A stretch of 64,000 nucleotides of DNA, from assembly GCA_963555705.1 (NCBI GenBank), contig OY743181.1:27036513-27100512 (forward strand). Reading direction: 5' to 3'. The notes below the pieces were generated by a model. That model did not search any database. It had not been told where the DNA came from and saw only the letters and a list, made by a program, of their open reading frames with translations. Position numbers and translations under genes: made by a program. Origin of the DNA: Ligustrum vulgare (lineage: Eukaryota; Streptophyta; Magnoliopsida; Lamiales; Oleaceae). Shown piece after piece: positions 43,682 through 55,792 of the stretch (within the stretch, counting starts at the first letter, position 1; the number at the start of each line of letters is the position of its first letter).

Positions 43682-45822
43682 CTAGTTGTCTACTCGTGCG
43701 ATGCACGAAATATATAATTTTTATATCATAATTTTGAAAATATCTTGATTATATAATCATATCAAATAAAAAAAAACATAAATCAAATAAAATCTCAATA
43801 CAAAATATTGTTGAATTTGAAACTTTAAAAAAGACAAAACTAATCAAAATAAAAAAATGTTACATGTATACTAAGTATACTGCACCACTCAAAATTCGGC
43901 ACTTATAAATTTTTTATATAAAACTCTTTTGATTTTTAATTACATTTTTCTCTTTAAATTTTTCCACCTCATCACCTATTTCCTTTTTAATATGTTATAA
44001 TTTTTTATTAACTATATTTTTTAATGTGTTACTCACATATATTTTATTTGAAATCCAATATATTAATTAATATATTTTATTTTTCCTTATTTTTTAAACA
44101 TGTCAATTTTTGTCAAAATGATGTAAAGATTAAGCCTCCGTTTGGTAATATTGTTTGATTTATAAACCTGTATAAATGATTTTGAGGTAAAAAATAATGG
44201 CTGAAAATTGGAGAGAAAAATATGTGTGGTTAAAAAGTTGATACTAAATTAAATTTTTTATATAAAATTTCTTTTGACTTTTGTTTACGTTTTTCTCTAA
44301 AAACTTGCCCGCCCGATCACCTATTTTCCTTTTAATATGTTTTAATTTTTTATTAATTTTATTTTTTAATATGTTGCTTACATATATTTTATTCGAAATG
44401 CAATATATTAATTTATATATTTTATTTTTCCTTATTTTTTTATACATACCAATTTTTGTCCAAATGATTAAATTTTCTACCAATTTATCATTTGTCGTAA
44501 AAGTTGATAGCAAATAATTAATTATTTTTGTAATATGCTTATTGAAGAACATACTCATTTATTGACATATTAGGAAGTAAAACTTCAATAATTTTATTTA
44601 TTTATTTTTAAAATACGTCGATTCAAAATTTTCATTTCTAACTTAACAAATTTATATAATATGTATTTATTTATTTTCAAATATATTAATCCAACATTTT
44701 CATTTTCAATGTAACACATTTACATAGATATGACATTTATTTATATTCAAATATATTAATACATTTTTTTCATTTTCTACATAACACATTTACATATATA
44801 TCACATTTGTTAATGTTCAAATATATTAATCAATTTTTTTCATTTCCTACATAACACATTTATATAGATACACATTATTCATGTTCAAATATATTAATCT
44901 AATTTTTTTCATTTTCAATGTAACACATTTACACATAATACATTTATTACAACTCTTACTAAACATGTAATAAATAATAATTTTTTCAACAAACATATTT
45001 ATCTTTTCTTTTCTTTAATTTTTTTTTTTAATATATATAAAAGTAAAAGTGATGAGAAATGGTCATTAAATGCAATTTTTTAATATGTATCTTACATATA
45101 TTTTATTCGAAATTCAATATATTAATTTATATATTTTATTTTTCCTTTTTTTTTATACATATCAATTTTTGTCCAAATGATTAAATTTTCTACCAATTTA
45201 TCATTTGTCGTAAAAGTTGATAGCAAATAATTAATTATTTTTGTAATATGCTTATTGAAGAACATACTCATTTATTGACATATTAGGAAGTAAAACTTCA
45301 ATAATTTTATTTATTTATTTTTAAAATATGTCGATTCAAAATTTTCATTTCTAACTTAACAAATTTATATAACATGTATTTATTTATTTTCAAATATATT
45401 AATCCAACAATTTCATTTTCAATGTAACACATTTACATAGATATGACATTTATTTATGTTCAAATATATCAATACAATTTTTTCATTTCCTACATAACAG
45501 ATTTACATAGATATCACATTTATTTATGTTCAAATATATTAATCAAATTTTTTCATTTCCTACATAACACATTTATATAGATACACATTATTCATGTTCA
45601 AATATATTAATCTAAATTTTTTCATTTTCAATGTAACACATTTATACAAAATACATTTATTACAACTCTTACTAAACATGTAATAAATAATAAAATTTTC
45701 AACAAAAATATTTATCTTTTTTTTAATTTTTATATATAAAAGTAAAAGTGATGAGAGATGATCATTAAATGCAATTTTCCCTCCAAAATGACTCTCTCTC
45801 ATCACTTCTACTTTTATATATA
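43682..45822 (-). mobile_element. Helitron unit 3 with internal duplication
   Basis: The 3' terminus is at 43682. About 700 bases are duplicated inside: 44363-45060 and 45083-45760 share CATATATTTTATTCGAAATNCAATATATTAATTTATATA, TTTGTCGTAAAAGTTGATAGC and both end in AAAGTAAAAGTGATGAGA. The 5' foldback is at 45735-45815. Confidence 0.75.
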
Positions 45823-47584
45823 CTAGTTGTGTACCCGTGCGATGCACGGAATATAGAATTTTTAAATCATAATTTTGAAAATATCTTGATTCAATCGTAT
45901 TAAATAAAAAAACATAATCTAAATAAATTTTCAATACAAAATGTTATTGAATTTGAAATTTTAAAAAAGACAAAACTATTCAAAATAAAAAATACTACAT
46001 GTACACTAAGTATACTGCATCACTCAAAATTTGGCACTCGTTTAAATTTTTTCTATAAATTTTTTATTATTTTTATTTACGTTTTTCTCTGAAAATTTGC
46101 CCACCTCATCACCTATTTCCCTCTTTGTATGTTATAATTTTTTATTTACTTTATTTTTTTAATGTGTTACTTACATATATTTTATTTGAAATCCAATATA
46201 TTAATTAATATTTCCTTTTTTTAAGCATGCCAATTTTTTTCAAAATAATAAAATGATTAAGCCTCCGTTTGGTAATAATGTTTGATTTATAAAGTTGTTT
46301 ATTTATTTATGATTTTGAAGTAAAAAATAGTGGTTGAAAATTGGAGAGAGAAAATATGTGTGGTTAAAAAGTTAATAGAAAATAATTAATTATTTTTGTA
46401 ACATACATATTGAAGAGTTTACTCATTTATTGACATATTTAGGAAGTAAAATTTCAATAATTATATTTATATATTTTCAAAATATATTAATTCAATATTT
46501 TCATTTCTAACTTAACAAATCTATGTAGCATATATAAAATATATTAATCCAAAATTTTCATTTTCAATGTAACACATCTACATAGATATAATATGACATT
46601 TATTTTTGTTCAAATATATTAATCCAATTTTTTCATTTCCTACATAACACATGTTATTGAATTTAAAACTTAAAAAAAAAAAAAAAAAAATTCTATATGT
46701 ACACTCAGTGTACTGCGTCACTCAAAATTTGGCACTTAACTAAATTTTTTATATAAAATTTCTTGAAATTTATTTACGTTTTTTTCAAAAAATTGTCCAC
46801 CTTATCACATATTTTCCTTTTAATATGTTATAATAATTAATTAACTTTATTTTTTAATATGTTTCTTACATATATTTTATTTGAAATCCAATATATTAAT
46901 TAATATATTTTATTTTTTCTTATTTTTTAAAAATAGTAATTTTTGTCAAAATGATGAAATGATTAAATATTCTACAAATTTATCATTGGTGGTAAAAAGT
47001 TGATAGCAAATAATTAATTATTTTTGTAATATGCTTATTGAAGAACTTTCTCATTTATTGACATATTAGGAAATAAAACTTCAATGATTTTATTTTTTAT
47101 TTTCAAAATTTTAATTTCTAACTTAACAAATTTATATAGCATGTATTTATTTATTTTCAAATATATTAATCCAAGATTTTCATTTTCAATGTAACACATT
47201 TACATATATATGACATTTATTTATGTTCAAATATATTAATACAATTTTTTCATTTCCTATGTAACATATTTACATAGATATGAATTTTATTTATGTTCAA
47301 ATATATTAATTCAATTTTTTCATAGATATCGCATTATATATGTTCAGATATATTAATCTAATTTTTTCATTTTCAATGTCACATTTTACACATAGTACAC
47401 TTATTACAACTCTTACTAAATATGTAATAAATAATAATTTTTCCTACAAAAATTTGTATCTTTTGTTTATTTTTTTAAATTTTTTTATATATAAAGTAGA
47501 AGTGAGGAGAGAGAGTCATTAAATGCAATTTTCCCTCCAAAATGACTCTCTCTCTCCTCACTTCTACTTTTATATATATAAAGA
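45823..47584 (-). mobile_element. Helitron unit 4 (complete 5' end)
   Basis: The 3' terminus is at 45823 (CTAGTTGTGTACCCGTGCGATGCACGG) and the 5' TC at 47583-47584. The foldback arms AAAGTAGAAGTGAGGAGAGA and its complement (47493-47520 / 47541-47570) surround AAATGCAATTTTCCCTCC. It is the only unit with a canonical TC start. Confidence 0.78.
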
Positions 47585-48803
47585 TAAAGATTTACTAAAT
47601 ATGCACTTAATTTTCTTGATTAAAATATTAAAAAGAAAATAAAAAGGGCAAATCTTATTGGTACATCTTTTCTTTTGTTTATTTCTATAATTTCATTTTC
47701 ATTTTCTTCTTAGCATTTTAATCATGAAAATTAAAATGACAACTTTTCCCTTTCATAATTTTTTCCCTCCGTTGACTAACGAACGATCAAATAGATTGAG
47801 TTCATCAAAGATGTGCCTATACTTGAGAGCTTGGATCGTCTAGAAAAGAGACTTGGCGAAAAGTGCAATGAAGTCAAATGTCGAAGAAGATTGGTGTAAT
47901 GTACCTTTAACATTTAATATTGTTTTTCATATCCCCCATTGGAGATCTAGATGGTTTGAAATATTATGTTTCTCACATCTCAAAATCATTAAGCCCTTGG
48001 CCGAGCTCTGTATAATTAGAATTTTTTTTTTTTTTTGGAGAAAATATATTTTGAAATAATGATTTTTTGAAGAATGTATAATTAAAAAATAAGAAAAAAA
48101 TTTGCACTCTGTTCGGCAACTTCACTGCCAAGGTTTTTTTTTTTTTTTTTGGTGTTTTCAAGATAAGATGTGTGGTTGAAAATTGAAGAGAAAAATGTGT
48201 GTGGTTAAAAAATGATTTGAAAAAATGTATTATTTATAAATTGTAATTATTTCATAAAAGAAGCACCGTTGGATTTGTATGTAATATTATTTTATTGGAG
48301 AATTTGTGATTGAAAGTTGGGAGGGGGAGAAAAATGTATTCAAATTTTTAATGAGACTCAAACAATGACTAATTTTCAAATAGAATGAGACAGAGCAATC
48401 GACGAAAGACAATTTTTTATCATTATTTCTCATTTCATCACTATTGTTTGAAATTCTTTTATTTTCCGTTTATCATGTTGTCAAAATCATTAATTTTTTC
48501 ACATCGAAGGGCTCTTAACAATATTTTTGTTATAGAAAAGAAAGTAATCATTTATTAAATTTAAATAGGTCATTTTTAAAATTGAAGAAGAAAGTGAGGA
48601 TTGAAAAACAACTTCGAAATTGAAGTGATTATTTGAAGAAAAAAATATGCTACAGTTTAATGGTGTTGGAAACATCTTTGAAAGTATAATGGCCTTTTAA
48701 CAATATTTGATCATCTAAAATTGATTGTTTCCGAAATATACTTTGCTGCCTTTTATTTTTTAAAGTATAAAATGTTAAGCGTGGGACGGGGTTTGATAAT
48801 CGA
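47585..48803. other. Intergenic DNA
   Basis: No gene seen. It contains poly-T tracts (48018-48035, 48135-48150) and MITE-like phrases such as AAGATGTGTGGTTGAAAATTGAAGAG (48166). Confidence 0.55.
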
Positions 48804-48998
48804 GGGCATGTTCGGCGACCTTGAATTTATTGGCTAAAAGATAAAAAAATACAAAATTTAATTTACACAATTTTTCATACCACTTATTAATCATCCTCAT
48901 TTTCTCTCTTCAATTTTTAACCTTACATCTTACCTAGAAAACACAAATAAATCAACCAAATAATTTCAATTCCAATTATATTCAGCCGAACAGAGCCC
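48804..48998. mobile_element. Small MITE, about 195 bp
   Basis: Ends are GGGCATGTTCGGCGACC and TTCAGCCGAACAGAGCCC (reverse GGGCTCTGTTCGGCTGAA), an imperfect inverted repeat of about 17 bases. No clear target duplication. Confidence 0.55.
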
Positions 48999-49797
48999 TA
49001 ATATTTCAAGAAGTATGTTTAATTACTTTTTCAATTTTCCAAGAAGTACGTACGAAAATGGGGAGGTGGAGGGATTTATAGGGTCGGAGCAACACTCGAC
49101 GAGCCCTTACTGGCTTTGCCAAATTTTTTTCCTTTATATTAACAGCTGGATGGTTGCATCTAGCGACCAATCATGCTCAACTAGATCCGTGTTTACTTAC
49201 TCGAATTTCTGAATTCGTCACTAGAAATTTAGATATTCACAAATAAGGTAAATAATCTTAAATTTACAAAACACCGAACAAGGTCCATTACTTTTTAGGA
49301 AGCATTTTTCCCTAGGTATGACGCTATTTCAATTTATAAGTAAAGATTTACTTGATTGTTAACTTACTTACTTTAATGTAAATTACTTATTTTCAAATTT
49401 ACCAAGTAGATTAGCTAACATTCTTTCCTTACTAAGTAAACTTCTTAAAGTGGGCTTTACACCGAAACTAACTAATCATATCGTAGTAATTTTGGTTAAT
49501 TATTTTTTTAAGCATCAACAGTCTGAAATAATGAAGAGCCTCATGCATTGAGTAAGGTTCCAAGTAGGGACGTATCTAGAAATTTTCAGACGTGGAGCTG
49601 AAACATAACTTGAATAAGAGGGTTGGAGGGGGGACTTCGGGGGTTCTAGAGCAGCGCCCCCCGAATTATTTTTTTTAACGTACATTACATTAGTAAGAAA
49701 TGTATATAGTTAGAAAGGCCGTCAATGCAACACATGTTGTGAAAAATTCATTAAATACCACAAAATTATATTTAAACTCCTCTAATGAAAAATATTA
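48999..49797. other. Intergenic DNA
   Basis: No gene. It includes a fragment, GGACTTCGGGGGTTCTAGAGCAGCGCCCCCCG (49634-49665), of a type common in plant repeats. The last three bases (TTA) are the target duplication of the next element. Confidence 0.5.
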
Positions 49798-50885
49798 GGC
49801 TGCGTTCTCTTTGTATTTCAGTTTCCTGTTTTCATTTTCGAAAATATTTTTTGTTTTCCATTTTCTGTGACTTTTTTCGAAATTGTTGAAAACGCGTTTG
49901 GTTTGTTATTTCTGAAAACTGTTTTCGAAAATGAAAAGCTGGAAAACGCGTTCCGTTTAAAATTTTGAAGAAAATTATTTCATATTCTTTGTGAATATAA
50001 ATGAAATAAAGATATCATATTTTGAGTTACACAACAACAATAAATGAAATAACCCCTATCACACAATTTTGTTATACCAAAAAAGTTCAAAAAATCATGT
50101 TGCCCTTCTAAAGTAATCGTTCCACATTTGAGTAGTAATTTTCCCTTCTAAAGTAATTGTTCCATTTAATACTTTATATAGATATATCCTTCTAGTAAGC
50201 ACTCATAACGTTTAAAATTTAAGTTTCAATAAAATTTGCAAAAATCAATTTACGTTAATTAATTATACCCTTACAAAATAAGTGTCTACAATACAAAAGT
50301 AAAAAAGAAATGTTTAATAATTAAGCACGTGATACATCATCAGAAAGATGGTTGAATTTGGAGTTCTACGCAAAAAACAGAGTGCAATTCGGAGTTGTAC
50401 ATCAAAAGTTATACATGTTTGAAGACAATGACCTATAAAGCAAATACGAAAAGGACTAAATTGAAAGAAAAGTAAAATTTGTGAACTAATGTGCAACAAA
50501 ATCTGAAGTTGAAGGACCTAAGTTGCAAATAAATTAGGATATTTTCGAAAGAAATTTCAAAATTTGAGGATTAAAATGACAAGTTTTGAAAATTAGGGAC
50601 CAATAATGTAATTAAAAATGATAAATTTTGACAAATTTCAAATTTTTTTGATTATTTTAATTTATTTTTTTTAAGTGGAAAACGTGCGTTTTCCGCGTTT
50701 TCCACTTACAAGGCAAAAATTTCGGAAAACGCGGAAAACGTGATTTTCACATTTTCCATTTCCTTTACAAATTTTGAAAACGTTTTCAAATTTTTTTTTC
50801 GAAAACGGCGCAAGAGAACGCGTTTTTCGCGTTTTCGGAAATGGAAAACGATAAACGGCTGGAAAACGTCAAAGAGAGCGCAGCC
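49798..50885. mobile_element. PIF/Harbinger-like element, 1088 bp, no transposase
   Basis: Termini are GGCTGCGTTCTCTTTG and CAAAGAGAGCGCAGCC, almost perfectly inverted, with TTA on both sides (49795-49797 and 50886-50888). Both ends carry long GTTTTC/GAAAAC-rich subterminal regions (CGAAAATG, GGAAAACG). The interior has no transposase. TTA duplication with G-rich ends fits PIF/Harbinger. Confidence 0.8.
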
Positions 50886-51282
50886 TTATTTATTTCAATT
50901 TTTCCTAACGACGATTTGAATCACAATATTCTTTTACAATAAAATTTAGATCTAATTTTTCATTCCTAATCACCAGTTTCTTATTTCAATTTTGTCGATT
51001 AAAAAACAAAAAGTAACCCAAATCCAAAACATTGAAGATTATAATCTATATCTATATATTATTTATATATTAGAAAAAGTTATACTCACAAAACCACTAC
51101 TTACGCCTCTATTTGGCAAATATATTTAAATACATTTTTTTTGTAATACAATTCTCAAAATTATTTTTTAATCACGCATATTTTTTTCTCTACTTTTCAA
51201 CCACACATTTTACCTAAAAAATATAAAAAAACATATTTTTAAATACAAAATTTTTAACAAATATAGCATATTTAGCATCCAT
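50886..51282. other. Intergenic DNA
   Basis: AT-rich, no gene. TTTGGCAAATATATTTAAATAC near 51115 and TTTTTAACAAATATAGCA near 51250 hint at a decayed MITE. Confidence 0.45.
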
Positions 51283-51425
51283 TTGGTAAATAAACTAATT
51301 TATAAACTACAAAATTTCATAAACTATTTTTTAACCAAACACATTTTTTTCTCCAATTTTTAACAATTACTTTTTACCTCAAAATAATAAATAAACCAGT
51401 TTATAAACCAAACAAAGACTTATGC
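51283..51425. mobile_element. MITE, about 143 bp
   Basis: CATCCATTTGGTAAATAAAC at the left and GTTTATAAACCAAACAAAGACTT at the right form an imperfect inverted repeat. The interior, read backwards, resembles the MITE-like block (GTTTGGTAATAATGTTTG...GGTTGAAAATTGGAG) found within Helitron units near 46265. Confidence 0.55.
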
Positions 51426-51481
51426 TCACTCAACTATAATCCTAAATTCCTAATTCTACAAACACACGGCCCATGTGTACT

Positions 51482-51729
51482 GTTAAATAAGAGTTTGAAT
51501 AAAATTCTGTATTTATTAGACTAAGCAACCTGTCTATATATAGCCATTACAAAATAGAAAGCAACAAACTTGATCCCATGACTAACAGTTCCTAATTTCA
51601 TGGGATAAAGGCTAAAGACACGTTCAAAGAATTAACTACATCCATGTCCTAAAACTCAAGGATTACCCGTTCAAAAAAAAAAAAACACTCAGGGATTATT
51701 TGCATGGTTTAATCAACAAGAAACCTTCA
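51482..51729 (-). repeat. Copia-5 3' LTR
   Basis: It starts TGAAGGTTTCTTG in minus sense after an AAGGGAGGGTG purine tract. It has an extra poly-A-containing segment relative to the 5' copy. Confidence 0.8.
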
Positions 51730-51738
51730 CACCCTCCC

Positions 51739-52409
51739 TTAAACTGAATTTAATAATTCAATCAGTTTAGAATTATACTTGAGCAAACTCCTCATTTTTC
51801 TGAAATCTTCCAGCTTTAATGTCTTTGTTAGAATATCTGCAACCTGCTCTTGACTGTGACAGTGAACAAGCTTCACAATTTCTTCCTTGGTGAGCTCTCG
51901 CAAGAAATGAAAATGGACATCTATGTGTTTGCTCCTCCCGTGCATCATTGGATTTTTGGACAGCTTAATAGCTGAGCTATTGTCACAATAAATTAGAGTA
52001 GGATTAAGTTGTGAATAACTCAACTTATTAAGCAATCTCCTCAACTATATGGCTTGACAAGCACATGAAGCAGCCGAGATAAATTCAGCTTCTGTTGTTG
52101 AAAATGTAACCATTGGTTGGTTGTTTGAGGACCAAGAAATAGCTGCTGAACCACACATGAAAACATATCAGAAGTGCTTTTTCGATCCTCTAAATCACCT
52201 GCATAATCATTTTCACTATAACCAAGCAATTTCCCTTCGATTCCTCTCTTATAAAATAGGCCATAATATGTAGTTCCCCTTAGATAACGTAGTATCCGTT
52301 TGCCTACCTGAAGATACATTTCAGTTGGTGATTCCATGAACCAACTAATCAAACTAACAGAGTACACTAGGTTTGGGCACGTAGAAGTGAGATACATCAG
52401 ACTTCCCAC
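51739..52409 (-). pseudogene. Copia-5 RNase H
   Basis: Minus sense: MGSLMYLTSTCPNLVYSV, GKRILRYLRGTTYYGL, AGDLEDRKSTSD, then after a break near 52040 NPTLIYCDNSSAIKLSKNP, SKHIDVHFHFLREL and VADILTKTLKLEDF. These are the expected Copia motifs. The SxAEAEY Glu motif is blurred by a frameshift (ATTEAEFI-like remains around 52090). Confidence 0.87.
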
Positions 52410-53340
52410 TATTTGATTGAAGTATGTTCTGTCCGTTCTCTACCCATCACCATCTCGTGTGAGCTTAGTACCTGGAACAATAGGATTTTGAACCTCATTG
52501 CAGTTGGCCATGTGAAATTTCTTAAGGATTTCTTTGGCATATTTCTTTTGCTTGACAAAAATCCCTTCTTTGGTTTGCTTCACCTCTATACCTATGAAGT
52601 AATACATTTTTCCTAAATATGTCATTTCGAACTCCTTCATCATGGAGCTCTTGAACTTGGTAAACATGGCAATATTGTTTCCTGTGTATATCAGATTGTC
52701 AACATACAATCAATATTTTACCTCCTTCTTGATGTTGTATGAACAAGGTATGCTCATATGGACATTTAACTAAACTAGTTCTCCAGAAGTACTCTTCAAT
52801 GCGGCTATACCAGGCTCTCGGTGCTTGTTTCAACCCATATAGGCCTTCTTTAAATGATATATCTTATGTTCTTGTCCCTTCAACTTATATCCAAGAGATT
52901 GGTCAACATAAACCTGCTCACTCAATTCTCCATGAAGGAATACTAACTTTACATCAAGTTGATGGATGTCGCAATTATTGTTGCCAATTAGATTACTAGA
53001 CGAATAGTATCAAGTCTGGCTACAGGTGCAAAAACTTCCATAAAATCAACACCATACTGTTGTGAAACCCTTAGCAACTAACTTGGCTTTGTGTTTTTCT
53101 ATCTCGCCATTTTCTTTGACCTTTATTTTAAAAACCCATTTAACTCCCAATGTTTTTCCTGCTTTAGGCAGATCAGTAAGCTCCCATGTATTGTTCCTAT
53201 GGATAGCATCAATCTCAGTATCCATTGCCTCCCTCCATTTTGAGCTTTTGATTGCCTCTTCAAATGTAATTAGGTCTCTGTCAATATATAGAGCAAGGTG
53301 AGCTCTGTTATTCTCATTTGAAAGTTCATCGCCACTTACA
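52410..53340 (-). pseudogene. Copia-5 reverse transcriptase, catalytic YVDN
   Basis: The C-terminal half (52440-52709) has MYVDNLIYTGN, FEMTYLGKMYYFIGIEV and KYAKEILKKFHM. YVDD is the near-invariant catalytic box; here the second Asp is Asn. The N-terminal half is broken by frameshifts, with legible remains such as DVKLVFLHGELSEQVYVDQ (about 52960-52905) and a WVFKIKV-like block near 53130. It is inactive by several criteria. Confidence 0.83.
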
Positions 53341-54400
53341 TAATCAGTGAGCCAGGAAGGTGTTCTCCGTTTTCGAATTCCAGTAGGTAGAACAGGTTCA
53401 GGTTCTTCTCTAGGTTAGCTTAAGCCATATTGTCCTCTGATGCTTCATTTTCAAATAACCCATCTTGAGGAGCTCCAGAATCATCTTCTTCAGTGTTTAA
53501 GATATTATTTTGAGGACTGCCATCTTCAAAAACATCTTGTCCAATGGTGACTTGGTGGTCATTGTCACCATTCCAATCTCATTCCTCGTCTTCTTTAAAC
53601 ACCACATCCCTGCTAATGATCACCTTTTCAGTCTTAAGTTTATATAATCTGTAAGCTTTGGACTCCTCACTAACACCCAATATCACAAATTTAGTAATTT
53701 TATCATCAAGGTTGACACGATGAGAATCATTTACATGTGCAAAAGCCACACAACCAAATATTCGAAAATAGCTGATGTTTGACTTCTTCCCACTTTAGGC
53801 TTCCTCTGGGGTGATGTCCTTTATTGCCAAAGTAGGACACCTATTGAGCACATGTATACTCCAGTTGGCAGCCTCTGGCCAGAATTGTTTTGGAACCTTC
53901 TTCAAAGCAAGTAAGCTACGTACCATGTTCATGATGGTGCGATTTTCGCCTCTTTGCTACCCCATTTTGCTGTGGGGAATATGTTGTAGTCAACTGGCGT
54001 TTGATCCCATGCTCATCACAGAAGTTTGCAAACTCGCGTGAGTTGTACCCCTTGCCACGATCAGTACGTAACATTTTAATAAAAAATTCGGATTCCTTTT
54101 CTACAACTGCTTTGAATTTTTTGAACATAGCTAATGCCTATGACTTCTCTGCCAAGAAATAAATTCACTATAGTCATCAGTCAAAGTAAGATAATATCGC
54201 TTACATCTGTTAGAAGGGGGATTAATCGGACCACAAATATCTGAATGGATAAGTTGCAATACTTGTGATCCTCGCCAATTATTTTCCTTTGGAAAAACTT
54301 CCCTGTGTTTTTTTCTTAACACACATTCCTCACATACGTTGATTGTATGTTGTAATGGAGGAAGTCCAAGTACCATATGCTTCTCCTGTAAGATTTTCAA
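53341..54400 (-). pseudogene. Copia-5 integrase
   Basis: Minus sense: VCEECVLRKKHREVF (zinc region Cys pair), LIHSDICGPINPPS (first Asp), TDDYSEF, then in a shifted frame LRTDRGKGYNSREFANFCDEHG (second Asp), and YSPQQNGVAKRRKS where Glu of the usual VAERK has become Lys or is lost. The C-terminal region to 53341 is frameshifted, with readable FGCVAFAHV- and VFKEDEE-like pieces. Confidence 0.83.
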
Positions 54401-54959
54401 ACCTCTGAAATGCAGGAGCCCATATCGAAAATGTCATAGCCAAGTGTCATCTTGGATAGAGATTTCAAACATGCTTGCTGGACGTGACTTGTGCTTGGAT
54501 TGGAAACATCATATTTGAAGTCATTTCCACCTTCAGAACTAGTACACGCTTAGGATGATGAATTTGACACCAATTCTTCTGGATTAAAACTGTATATCCT
54601 TTCTCTTAAAGCTGACCGAGGCTAATCAGATTGTTCCTCAACTCAGGTACAAAGAATACACCTGGTATAGTATGCACAACATCATTAACCTTGAGATGAA
54701 CGTCACCTTTTCCTTGTACCTTCAGGTTTGAATTATTGCCGAGCTTTACATTTTTCGTAAATGACCTGTCCAGCTTGATAAAAATCTTTTCATCACCATT
54801 CATATGATTTCTACAACCAGAGTCCAAATACCACATGTTTCCATGGTAGTCTTCCTTGACTTCAATAGATGACATCAGCAGCAATTCTTCTTTAGTTTTA
54901 GCAACATTAGCTTTCGTATTTGTCTTCCTTTCGGGACACTCATATTGGAAGTGCCCCAT
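54401..54959 (-). pseudogene. Copia-5 protease and pre-integrase region
   Basis: It opens with MGHFQYECP, the second half of a zinc knuckle, then MWYLDSGCRNHMNG (protease D-S-G), KVQGKGDVHLKVNDV and VPELRNNLISLGQL. The frame ends at 54606; the remainder to 54401 is frameshifted. Confidence 0.85.
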
Positions 54960-55735
54960 CTCCTAGAAATTATAACACTGGATCATGAATTTGTCAAAGA
55001 ACCCTTGGCATCCCCATCCATGTTCTCGAAACCCTCCACGACCTCTATCTTGTCCTCACACTGATGAAGGGTTTTGAGTCACTGCCAATGCTTTTTCTTC
55101 CACTAAGTGGCCATTCATACGTTGTCCATACACCAACAAACTACTTTGCTATTCATCAATTGACATAGTGTCCACATTGTGAGATTCTTCAATAGAACAC
55201 ACAACATAATCAAACTTTGGAATCATTGATTTGAGAATCTTCTCAATAACAGCTACATCCTCCAATTTTTCACCATGATACCTCCTCTTGTTGGCTATGG
55301 GGATTGTTCGAGCAAAATACTCATTCACTAACTCTCCCACCTTCATGTGAAGAATTTTAAATTCATTGTGTAAAGCCTGCAGCTGTGTCCCCTCACTCTT
55401 AATGTTCCTTGATATTTCAGATTCAAGGAATCCCAAATGTATTTTTCCGTGTCCTTCTTCAATATGGTTTCCAAGATTGATCTGTCAAGTGCTTGAAATC
55501 GATAATTCTTGGCCTTCAAGTCTTTCAGCTTGAGATCATCAATTGCCTTTCGTTGTGCATTTACGACTGTAACTCCTTCTACTACTACAGAAATCCCCTC
55601 TTCATTTAAGCTCCAGTACTCCTTTGAACGTAAGAAATTCTCCATGAGCATGCACCAATGCTCATAGTGCCTATCAAACTTGGGGATTGATGGTGTCACA
55701 AAACTACTCTCTGTCATTTCTTTGCTGCTACACAA
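54960..55735 (-). pseudogene. Copia-5 gag
   Basis: Minus sense from ATG 55735: SFVTPSIPKFDRHYEHW, MENFLRSKEYW, a long charged middle and KYIWDSLNLKYQG. After a shift near 55390 come LQALHNEFKILHMKVGELVNEYF and VEKILKSMIPKFDYVV-like sequence. The zinc knuckle at 54980-54945 has lost its second Cys (CYNF in place of CYNC) and has a stop right after. It is a UBN2-type Copia gag. Confidence 0.85.
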
Positions 55736-55792
55736 TGAGATATCTGTCGATTCCCAGTTCCTGATTAGGCCTCGTGCCTGGCTCTGATACTA

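Larger units (their letters stand above)
41339..47584 (-). mobile_element. Head-to-tail array of non-autonomous Helitrons
   Basis: In minus sense the outer ends are TCTTTATATATATAAAAG (from 47584) and ...CCGTGCATCGCACGAGTAGACAACTAG (to 41339), flanked by A on the 5' side and T on the 3' side. TC start, 3' hairpin about 11 bases before CTAG, and insertion between A and T are the hallmarks of Helitrons. Three more 3' termini (CTAG plus GTGCGATGCAC hairpin) occur inside at 43053, 43682 and 45823, so at least four units are joined in one orientation. No Rep/helicase coding sequence is present. Units share long AT-rich interiors (AATTCATTTATTTTCAAATA-type phrases). Confidence 0.82.

Noticed and set aside
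44244..44558. 104-codon Lys/Asn/Ile-rich minus-strand frame in a Helitron
   Set aside because: Composition follows AT-rich DNA, and the equivalent frame is not kept in the other Helitron units.
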